DNA of 15,839 nt from Ophiocordyceps camponoti-saundersi (nom. inval.) (Eukaryota; Ascomycota; Sordariomycetes; Hypocreales; Ophiocordycipitaceae). The DNA is taken from NCBI GenBank assembly GCA_003339415.1, contig PDHQ01000562.1, positions 1-15,839 on the forward strand, given 5' to 3'. Of the stretch, positions 8,680 through 15,839 are shown piece after piece. The translations under genes were made by a program, and so were the position numbers. The notes beneath the pieces are model-generated. The model made no database searches, was not told the DNA's origin, and saw only the letters and a program-made list of their open reading frames with translations. Within the stretch, counting starts at the first letter, position 1. Each line of letters starts with the position of its first letter.

Positions 8680-8835
8680 AAAGCGATTAAGAGCGGCGGT
8701 GCCCTTAAGTTCTGCTAAAAGTTCTTATATCGGGTCTTAATAACCTTTCTATTTAACGAAGACCTCCTATCTCCTGCCTCTGCTTACCTTCTTCTATTTA
8801 GCTAAGACGATCTCTTTAACTTCCTATTCTTCCTC
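8680..8835 (-). other. chromodomain at the C terminus of outer integrase
   Basis: The minus-strand frame starts EVKEIVLAK near 8835 and passes through EVFVK-x-KGY at about 8766-8740. It continues to a LAELKGTAALNRF segment. This matches the chromodomain order EVE-IV-x-GR-YEVFVKWKGY-TWEPLAEL. Trp codons are now TAG. It follows integrase directly and ends near the pol stop, as in chromoviruses. Confidence 0.82.
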
Positions 8836-11215
8836 CCCGTTAATTAGTATCGTAAGAGGCTATAGATTAGTAACTTCTTATTTAGGTAAGGGGTTTAAAG
8901 CTACCCTTTTAAGCAAATTTATATTAAAGCGATTATAAGCTTCTATTAGTAATCCCGTAAGTTTAATAAGGGAAAGGTTAATAACTCGCACTACCGTAAA
9001 CTTAGCGTTTTTCTAATTAAGCTTTTTTTTAAGCTTTGCGCTAGGGAAATTACGTAAATTAAGCTAAACTTTATCGCTAACTTTAAAGCGCTTAGCTACT
9101 CGTTAATTCTTATTAGCTTAGAACTCTTAGGTTTATAAGGATAAAGTATTAGCAGCCTAATATAGGTCTATTACTTATTATAATTATTTTACGAATTCCT
9201 TAGCCTAGCCCTTAGGATTCCTTATTAATAATTACGGAGTGTCTAGGTCTAATAATACTATCGTCGGAGCTTAGAACTTATAGGTTACGAAGAATAGCGT
9301 TATTCCTATAGCCGAGTAAACTCTACTATTTAGCGTAAGCTAGGCTACGGGAAGCTATTTATCTTAGTTATCCTAATTATAAGAGACTACTACTCGGAGG
9401 TAAGCTTATATATCTTAATTAACCCTCTCGTATCCTCTATTAGTTTATAGATAGTAAGCTATGCTAAGTATTTAATTAATCCCGTAAAGTTAGTAAAGAA
9501 TAAAGATAGCTTTAGAATTCGCTTATCTAATTAGTTCCTCTATTACTTACGATAGTGCTTAGCTACTAGTAAAACCGTATAAAATATTAAAGAAACCGCT
9601 TTATATAGAGCGGAGCGTCTATTAAGGGTATTAGCTTAAGTAGGATCTCTTTACTAAGGCGGTCTTTAATTACCTATAAGTGCCTATTTCCGCGTTTTAT
9701 AAGCGGGAAGTCTATTATAAAATCTATTTATATATATCGGTAAAACTAATTTAGAGTAAGTAATAATTTAAGGAGGGTAGCCTAATATTATTTCTAAGCC
9801 TTAGTCTTATTATAGGTATTATAGTTCCTAAGGAATTAACGAATATATTATTATTAAAACGGCTAAAAGAAGTTACGGGTTATAAGGGCTACTATACCTT
9901 CCCTCTTAGGGTAACTAACTAAGGCCGAGTTATAAATTATTTAGATAAGATAATTTTATAATATATTAAGCGGGGAGGCTAGTGCCTTCTTAGAGTCCTC
10001 CGTTATAATAACCGGGGCTCCCGGGACCTAAAGCTTATTACGGAAATATAGTCTTCCTTTAGCGTTAATATAGTAATCCGTAATTTAAACTTTAAGTTAT
10101 AGCTTTAGAGGTAATAAGCGGTCTCCTCTTATTATAGCTTAGTATACTTCCTAGAAAACCGAGTCTTATAATACCGTCCTATTTTAAAGTTCCTAAAGCT
10201 TATTATTAGAAAAGACTTAAGTTTCTAGTAGATCGTTATTTCGTAAATCTATAGCGTTTTCCGTAGCTATATCTACGTTTTATTATCTATCTTCGCCTTC
10301 CTCCTTTTCTAAGATATTAGTAAGGTCCTTAAAAATATCGATTACTATCGCCTATAAGTAGAATTATAGGGCTTTTTCGGGAATTATCTATATAAAGCGG
10401 GCATCCTCCTCCTCCGTAGTTAAGGGTTTATCCTAATCCTTATAAGAAAGGGCGTCTAGGACCGCGGCTTATTTACTAGGTCGATAACGGATCTTAAAAT
10501 TAAATCGTAATAAGTACTTAGCTTAATAAGCTTATCGTTCTAAGAGGTGCCGGCGAGTTATAAAATACTCTAAGTTTTTATAGTTAGTAATAATATCGAA
10601 GCTATTATAACTATATAGTTTAGTATATTATTATTTTAAGTATCTAATAATCGCTAATATCTTTTTATTATATATTAAATAGTTACGTTCGGCCGCGTTT
10701 ATTTTTACGAAAAAGAACGCTATCGGTCGTTTCTATCCTTCTTATTTTTAGTAAAGATAACCTCCTATAGTATAAGCGCTAGTATCTGCCTCTAAAGATA
10801 TAGGGTCCCTAAAATTCTATTCTATTAGTAAAGGGGCTCTCGTAAATAGATTCTTAACTTCTTAGAAAGCTTATTCCTAATCCGGTCCCTAGACGAATTT
10901 TACCCCTTTCTTCGTTAGATTTATTAATAATTTTACTACTCTAGTAAAATCCGTAATAAAAAGTCGGTAGAAATTAGCAAAACTTAGGAATCCGCGAAGG
11001 CCCTTAAGGGAAGTTAGCGTAGCTTAGTCGACGATTATCTTAATCTTTTCTAAGTCTGCCTAAAGCCTAACCCCTATTAGTATTATAAATCCTAGGTATT
11101 TTACCTTCTTAACTATAAATTCGTACTTATCTAAGTTTAGATAAAGCCTATACTCTTAGAGTTTACGGAGAACTAGGCGTACCTTACGGAAATAGTCCTC
11201 TTTAGTGCTATTAGA

Positions 11216-11239
11216 GTAGATAATAATATTATTAATATA
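11216..11239 (-). other. outer reverse transcriptase active-site block with Asp-Asp changed to Asn-Asn
   Basis: The minus strand codes YINNIIIY where Y-x-D-D is expected. The double Asp to Asn change is the same as in the inner element and is explained by TGA to TAA changes on the coding strand. Confidence 0.88.
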
Positions 11240-12559
11240 GGCTAAGTAAAACTTATCGAGATACGGCTAGAGGATACTATTAATATATTTCTAGAAAGTA
11301 GTAGAAGCCCCTATAAGTCTAAATAAGGTAACTATCTATTTAAAAAAGCTATATCGGGTCCGAAACGCTATTTTCTATTCCTCTCTTTTAGTAATCCGTA
11401 CCTTATAGAAAGCTTATATAATATTTAGCTTTATAAGCTATTAAGACTTAGCTAATAACCGAAGGGTATTACCGAGTAAAAGGAGTAGGTATCTATCTAA
11501 GACTATAATCACGTTTAGTGCACGGAAATCCGTATAAAATTATAATCCTCCCTTAGGTTTCTTTACGAAGAGGACTAAGGTACCCGCGGGCAAGCTGCTA
11601 GATCGGATAAAGCCTTTCTAAAAAAGGTCTCGTAATATCTTTTTAAGGATAAGTAATTCCTCTTTTAATATACTATAAAAGGGGCTAAATAGGATTTAAG
11701 GTTCTCTACTATTTACTTCTTTCTTAAGCGGTATATAGTAGTTTATACCTTCTTTATATAGGTTTAACTTATCCGCTTCTTACTTATAGAAAAGGGGAAG
11801 TATATTATAGAATTCTATCGGGATCCGTTCTTATAATTAGTTATTTATTAAGGGAATCTTATCTTATAACGCCTTCTCTACGTTTTTAACTCTTACCGCT
11901 CGGATTTTTAGGTATTCGGTAAGGTCCTTCTTTTAATAGCGTAGTTCCTTCTACCTCCTCCTTACTTCTCTAACGAAAGTTAAGCTATAAAGGTATACTA
12001 TATTCGAGATCTCCTTTATTAGTTAAGAGTAAGTGCTAGTAACCCGCACCTATTACTACGAATCTCTATACTATACTTATTCTTTATAAGGGACTAAGTA
12101 AGATTTTATATATTATAGCTAAGGCTTACTAAGAATAATTAGGAAATTAAGATCTAATATTATATATACTATAATTAATTAACTAGAGCTATTTATCTTA
12201 AGCGAAAGCTAGGCGATACTTAATACTTTTAGTCCGCTTATTACTACCCTTTTTACTTATTAAGCTAGGATTCTTTCCGTTAGTATTTATAAGTTCTATA
12301 TTAGCTGCGGGTATATTACGGAATAGCTTTTATAGCCTTCGTTAACTAATATATCTATTAGTTTTAGGTTATTTAAGATTACGAGAATCTTAGTAAATAG
12401 GGCTTATAGTCTAAAACGGAGGATATTTTTCTTTTCCTCTATCTATACTACCTTATCCTCTAAGATACTATAATATCCCGGAGCTATTCTTTTCCCTAGT
12501 TATTATTAGAATTATATTCCTCGATCTAAAGTAGGATTTCTATATAGTTAATATAGGTT

Positions 12560-13670
12560 TCTTTTAGGGCCTTTTACTATAGCCTTTATAAGGGTTAGAA
12601 ATTATAATTATATATAAGGTATATATTTATTCTATACTTAATATAAAGACTTAATATTTTATATTATTCTAATACTAATCTTTTTACTTACTTAGCTTAA
12701 GGGGTATTTCGTAATACTTAAGTAAGAGTCTTATTATAACCGCCTTCCTTTCCTTTTAGCTTTTTCTTCTTCTTATCTCTTATCGTATTTATCGGAATAT
12801 CCCTATCTACGTCTTTTCCTATACTTAGGTTTATAAGAACGCCTTTAGCGCCTCTTAAGTATTTATTTAGGTCGGGTTAGTATTTCTTAGCCGCCCTAAG
12901 GAAGCGTAAGGTTTATTTAAAGGACTAAGTAAGATTTTATAAGCGATCGACGAACGGAGAGTATTCGTAAAATATATTAATAGTAACTAGAAGGTCTCGA
13001 AGTATCGGGGAAAAGGCCCCGCGTAGCTAAGTTAGTTTTGCGGAATTATCCTAATTTATAAATCTAATAGTAGTTACTAGGACCTCTTCGAATTTAGGAA
13101 TAAAGTTACTAAACGTCTATTTATTATAGTAAACTAAAGTCCGGAGCCTATCTTAAGCCCTTTTTCGTTCCTAGATATTATTAAAAGTTCGATAGAGGTA
13201 GTTAAAAAAGTCCTTCAGGTGCCTCTTTTTACTAAAGCTATTAGATTACTAGAAGGCTAATATTTTCCGTATTTTATCCTTAGGAAAGTAGTTTAGGATC
13301 CGTACTTAGATATAATCCGTATTACTAGCTTTACCCTAAGGCTTATTAATATTATATTAGTAGATTAGCTAGCTTATAAAGAAGTAAAAAGAATCTAGTA
13401 ATCTATCTTACTTAGGCTAAGGTTCTTTCTATCTTACGAAGGCTACGTTAATCTAAGCCTAGTTAAGCGTAGCTTTAGTAAAGGTTAGTTTAACGGGGTC
13501 CGTTCGTAGTATTTCTTTAAAAGCGTCCGCACGCGCGGCTATAAATTACTCTACGTATTCCGCTTTTTTTATCGCGAGAAAGGTTACGGCTTATTATTAG
13601 ATAGTAGACTATACTTCTTATAGTATAGCTTTTTACTCCGCTTCCTTATCTATAAGAAAGGTATTAGCTT
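12560..13670 (-). pseudogene. gag: outer element gag with CCHC knuckle
   Basis: Minus-strand structural gene following the 5' LTR leader. Visible blocks in order: a charged N-terminal region, DPVKLTFTKATLN, a block near VRILNYFPKDKIRKILAF, the capsid block DFFNYLYRTFNNI, FSNFIPKFEEVLV, SAKLT-x-LRGAFSPILRDLL, and a lysine-rich KKKKKLKGKEGG before a zinc knuckle at 12645-12604. These match Ty3/gypsy gag, with capsid then nucleocapsid. Stops are all TAA or TAG. The start codon is not identifiable. The gene lies upstream of protease and in a different frame, which fits a frameshift between gag and pol, although a simple indel would look the same. Confidence 0.82.
12604..12645 (-). other. outer gag zinc knuckle, all four ligands now Tyr
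   Basis: The minus-strand frame reads Y-x2-Y-x4-Y-x4-Y (YIKYRINIYLIYNY), which is the exact CX2CX4HX4C spacing with every Cys and His replaced by Tyr. The frame is continuous with the gag capsid blocks upstream. Confidence 0.85.
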
Positions 13671-13944
13671 ATTTCTTAAAATACTATTTTACGTACTTTA
13701 AAATCTGCTAATAATATTCCTCCCTATCCTTTATTATATATTATATTACTTATATTTATTATTCTAACTACTAAACTTATAGCTCTCGCTGCGAGGGTTA
13801 TTAATATCCGCTAGGGCTAGCTTAAAATTACTAAAGCCTTTCTATTTAGTCTTATAAGTTAGCTATTCCGATCCGATCTAATCTAATTAATCTATTAACG
13901 TTAAAGATAAGGGTAGAAGTTTATAAGAAAAAGATATATAATTC

Positions 13945-14244
13945 TATTAAGGGACTAGTTAAAGGGGTGCTTATTTACTAAGCTATATATAATAATAATC
14001 ACGTATAACGAGCTTCTAAGGAAGCCGTACTCTAGCGTGCTAAATAGTTATATATACCGCTCTTTCCTTTAAAGCCTATTTGCCTCCCTATTTAACTATC
14101 CTTTCCGTTCCGTTCCTTCTAATCCTTCCGCTACGGGCCTTTAGGCCGGATAGCGGCAGCCTTATTATTTAATTGCGAGGCTAATCTATAAGTCTAACGT
14201 TTAGGTTAATAACCCGAATATAATATAAGGGCTAGACCTTAATA
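13945..14244 (-). repeat. outer element 5' LTR
   Basis: The 300-bp copy is collinear with 539-838 and has termini TATTAAGG and CCTTAATA. It differs from the other copy only by transitions, in both directions, so each copy was RIPped at partly different sites. As the 5' LTR on the minus strand it would drive gag and pol. Confidence 0.95.
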
Positions 14245-14249
14245 GTTTT
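14245..14249. other. target-site duplication of outer element, right copy (GTTTT)
   Basis: Directly follows the CCTTAATA end of the right LTR and equals 534-538. Confidence 0.93.
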
Positions 14250-14530
14250 TTCCTTTTTCCTGTTTTTTTACTATAAATTTATTAGTATTTTTTTTTACTA
14301 TTTTTACTATTTTTTACTACTTTTTTTACCTTTTTCTTCTTTTTCGGTAATAAACGAAGCTTAAGAATTAACGCCTAAAGTAGGCTGCGAAGAACGTTTA
14401 AAAAACGAAGAGGCACTAGGCCCGGCCTTAGAGGGCCTAGCCTCTATAACTTTAAGACCTTCCGAAAACTTAGAAGCAGGGGAAGTAGAGGCTTCGGTAG
14501 GCGCGTATAACTTATAAGGCAGATATGATA
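14250..14530 (-). pseudogene. decayed spliced gene, upstream part
   Basis: Not recognised. On the minus strand a frame runs from about 14515 to 14330 with a single stop in some 60 codons (TAA after VNS). It is rich in Ser, Pro, Lys and Glu, with blocks such as KLYAPTEASTSPASKF, SFFKRSSQPTLG and TEKEEK. A donor GTAAAA at 14329-14324 and an acceptor TATAG ending at 14271 define a 59-nt putative intron with an ACTAAT branch-like site. After removing it, the frame enters the lysine-rich exon at 14270, crosses the GTTTT duplication and continues in phase at 533, ignoring the outer element. The start is not visible: a TGA lies upstream near 14544 and no ATG intervenes. Composition suggests a disordered, basic protein. 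It could be a host gene or a gene of another transposon. Confidence 0.45.
14271..14329 (-). other. putative 59-nt fungal-type intron
   Basis: The minus strand starts GTAAAA, has ACTAAT about 14 nt before the end, and ends TATAG. Splicing it gives a codon G+TA that keeps the lysine-rich frame in register with 533-358 once the outer element is ignored. Low-complexity A/T sequence makes chance signals likely, so confidence is limited. Confidence 0.35.
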
Positions 14531-14645
14531 AAGAGAGTCACGTGATTAGTGGAATTAAAAAGAGAAGAAGAAGAGGTTGCGAATAGTGCTTTTTTTGTTA
14601 AATTTAGATGAGAAACGAAGTGGAAATTGTTAAAGAAAGGAAAAA
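14521..14645. other. short island that escaped RIP
   Basis: Within about 125 bases there are many CA/TG dinucleotides outside the spared GCA/TGC context: in GATATGATA, TCACGTGATTAGTGG, AGAGGTTG, TTTTTGTTA, AGATGAG and GTGGAAATTG. Such sites are almost absent elsewhere in the window. The island is therefore probably single-copy DNA between RIPped repeats. No gene is visible in it. Confidence 0.75.
14538..14545. promoter_or_regulatory. TCACGTGA palindrome (E-box type)
   Basis: A perfect 8-base palindrome with the CACGTG core bound by basic helix-loop-helix factors (Cbf1 and Pho4 type) in fungi. It lies just upstream, on the minus strand, of the decayed spliced gene and inside the RIP-free island. 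A single site can occur by chance, so a promoter role is only a suggestion. Confidence 0.25.
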
Positions 14646-14688
14646 GAAAAGAAAGAGAAAGTTAAAGGGGGAATTCCTATACTTTATA
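14646..14688. other. purine-rich spacer
   Basis: A run of A and G (GAAAAGAAAGAGAAAG type) leads into the first 360-bp repeat. No gene or signal is recognised here. Confidence 0.6.
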
Positions 14689-15050
14689 CTGCTAGAGCGT
14701 AGGAAATTCGGTATATAGGGTAGGTGGCTAGGAAGCGCGGAAAATTCTAGTATTTCCTAGTATTTTCGGGACTTTCTATAAGTACCCTCGTTATTTTTTT
14801 ATAGCGGTAGAAGGTAGTAACGTTAGCAAAAGTACATTTCCTAGTATTTCTAAAGTATTATAGGCTAGTGCGGGGTTTTGTACTCTTCCCTCTTAGAAAG
14901 AGGGAGAAAAAAACGCTCTACTTACCTAAAATAGAAAGGCCTACTTTTTTATAACTTATAACCTTTTAAAGAATCTATATATAATTTTTTATAAGAAATA
15001 GATAATTATAAGGTATTTTAAATAATTAAAAAGAGTTATTTTCCTAAGTA
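14689..15050. repeat. 360-bp direct repeat, copy A
   Basis: Starts CTGCTAGAGCGTAGGAAATT and is collinear with copy B at 15390-15749, 701 bases downstream. Shared blocks include GTAGGTGGCTAGGAAGCGCG, TATTTCCTAGTATTTTCGGG, TATAGCGGTAGAAGG and ACTTACCTAAAATAGA. Differences are mostly transitions, with each copy keeping CA/TG at sites lost in the other. No open frame, clear terminal inverted repeats or target duplication were found. Its nature is unknown: it could be a short non-autonomous transposon or a solo-LTR-like or subtelomeric repeat. Confidence 0.85.
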
Positions 15051-15389
15051 TATAATAAATTTATTATAAGAAAGATTTAATATAAATTTAAAAAAAGAAA
15101 AAATAATTAAGATAAAGATAATAAAAAATAAGAAAATAGCTTATAAAGCTTAAAATATTTTTTAATTAAGAAAACCTTATAATAATATAATTTTTTTAAT
15201 TTAAAAAGAAATAATAAATATAAAAACTAAGTATTATAGCTTTAATAAGCTTTATAAAAATAAGTAAAAAATTTTTATAAGTATATAATTAGCTAAGAAA
15301 TTTTTTAAAATTTTTAAACTTATTTTTTCTTATTTATTTACTAATAGTTTCTTATATAAAAGTAAAGAAGAAAAAGACTATATTTTCTG
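15051..15389. other. very AT-rich spacer between repeat copies
   Basis: About 340 bases made almost wholly of A and T runs with few C or G. I see no gene, RNA or repeat in it. It has no counterpart after copy B, so the two copies are not one simple 701-bp tandem unit. Confidence 0.7.
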
Positions 15390-15749
15390 CTGCTAAAACG
15401 TAAGAAATTCGGTATATAAGGTAGGTAGCTAGGAAGCGCGGGAGCTTTAGTATTTCCTAGTATTTTCGGGACTTTCTATAAGTACCTTAGTTATTTTTTT
15501 ATAGCGGTGGAAGGTAGCAGCGTTAATAAAAGTATATTTCCTAGTATTTCTAAAGTACTATAGGCTAGTGCGGGGGTTTATACTCTTCCCTCCTAGAAAT
15601 AAGTATAAAAAACGCCCCACTTACCTAAAATAGATAGGCCTACTTTTTTCTAACTTATAACTTTTTAAAGAATCTATATATAAATTTTTATAAGAAACGG
15701 ATAATTATAAAGTACTTAAAATAATTAAAAAGGCTTATTTCCCTAAGTT
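15390..15749. repeat. 360-bp direct repeat, copy B
   Basis: Starts CTGCTAAAACGTAAGAAATT and follows copy A in order to a shared end near CCTAAGT. Relative to A it has GTAGGTAG for GTAGGTGG, AGTATATTT for AGTACATTT and TTTATACTC for TTTGTACTC, all RIP-type. It keeps GGTGG and CCCCAC where A has changed. A small indel lies after GCGCGG. Confidence 0.85.
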
Positions 15750-15839
15750 AATACTTATAATATTTAAAATATAATATTTTTATTAATTTTTAAAAATAGA
15801 TTAAAAAGTAAATAAAAATACTATAAATATAATATTATT
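15750..15839. other. AT-rich tail to window end
   Basis: Almost purely A and T, with no recognisable feature. It resembles the spacer at 15051-15389 in composition but not in sequence. Confidence 0.6.

Larger units (their letters stand above)
8593..12460 (-). pseudogene. pol: outer element pol: protease, reverse transcriptase, RNase H, integrase, chromodomain
   Basis: Minus-strand Ty3/gypsy polyprotein broken by RIP stops. In coding order: a protease-like block LIDILVNEG near 12360. Reverse transcriptase spans about 11650-11020, with KGFIRSSSLPAGTLVLFVKK, YINNIIIY at 11239-11216, and SLKGLRGFLSFANFYR. RNase H lies about 10960-10440, with EADTSAYTIGGY, RPIAFFFVK and NLEYFITRRHL. Integrase spans about 10200-8850, with STIVSNRGTN, a Y-Y-L-x-T block where YHPQTDG is usual, YERVN at about 9429 (catalytic Glu), and ALNSRVYSAIG-like residues. 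A chromodomain precedes the TAA at 8595-8593. Protease, RT and RNase H share one frame; integrase core and chromodomain are in another, so one indel lies between about 10780 and 9430. Gag is in a third register relative to protease. The expected role is reverse transcription and integration of the element. Confidence 0.92.
539..14244 (-). mobile_element. outer Ty3/gypsy chromovirus retrotransposon, RIP-inactivated, with nested insertion
   Basis: This is a complete but dead LTR retrotransposon of 13,706 bp. Without the inner element and one CTTAT copy it would be 7,642 bp. It has 300-bp LTRs at 539-838 and 13945-14244 and a GTTTT duplication on both sides. Gag, protease, reverse transcriptase, RNase H, integrase and chromodomain follow in order on the minus strand, so the 5' LTR is the right-hand one. 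An extra plus-strand frame lies between pol and the 3' LTR. The LTR copies differ at about 21 of 300 positions, all transitions with no indel, as RIP would produce. The stretch 13671-13944 is the leader between the 5' LTR and gag; I saw no recognisable primer-binding site in it. The identification is firm; element age cannot be read from the LTRs because RIP, not clock-like mutation, made the differences. Confidence 0.95.

Noticed and set aside
12440..12520. A programmed -1 slippery heptamer at the outer gag-pol junction
   Set aside because: The candidate A-rich string near the protease start has only five A in a row and does not fit X XXY YYZ in the gag frame.
14715..14745. A SINE-like pol III A box in the 360-bp repeat
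   Set aside because: A TGGCTAGGAAG-like string is only a loose A-box match, and I found no B box at a suitable distance.
14689..15749. The two 360-bp repeats as LTRs of a small retrotransposon or as a tandem satellite
   Set aside because: The ends do not show TG-CA derived termini or matching short duplications. The sequence between them is AT-rich without gag/pol traces, and the flanks of the two copies do not match, which rules out a simple 701-bp tandem unit.

Overview
The window looks like gene-poor, heterochromatin-type DNA of a filamentous ascomycete (Pezizomycotina). Almost every CpA and TpG has become TpA, on both strands, in repeated DNA, while CpG, CpC and CpT survive. This is the signature of repeat-induced point mutation (RIP). 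No intact protein gene survives. Reading frames can still be followed because their stops are nearly all TAA or TAG, the codons RIP makes from CAA, CAG and TGG.

Layout: two LTR retrotransposons of the Ty3/gypsy chromovirus type are nested, both with gag and pol on the minus strand. The outer element (539-14244) has 300-bp LTRs and a GTTTT target-site duplication. The inner element (1649-7707) has LTRs of 370 and 415 bp and a CTTAT duplication, and sits inside the outer one near its 3' LTR. Both carry gag with a CCHC knuckle, pol with reverse transcriptase, RNase H and integrase, and a C-terminal chromodomain. Both are dead: the knuckle Cys/His codons are now Tyr codons and the catalytic Asp pair of reverse transcriptase is Asn-Asn.

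Between the end of pol and its 3' LTR the outer element also holds a decayed reading frame on the opposite (plus) strand. It is split by the inner element but stays in phase when that element and one CTTAT copy are removed. It has an Asp/Asn-rich start, a Pro-rich middle and two CX2CX6C-like triads. I regard this as the most unusual item in the window.

The outer element itself appears to have landed in an older minus-strand gene, now RIP-damaged, whose pieces lie at 14250-14530 and 175-538. Two putative introns of 59 and 58 nt keep its frame in phase. To the left is a long AAAT microsatellite. To the right is a short island that still has normal CA/TG dinucleotides (about 14521-14645). It is followed by two direct copies of a 360-bp repeat (14689-15050 and 15390-15749) in very AT-rich sequence.

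Order of events inferred: old gene or transposon, then outer chromovirus insertion, then inner chromovirus insertion, with RIP acting on all of them. I found no tRNA, rRNA, CRISPR or bacterial feature.
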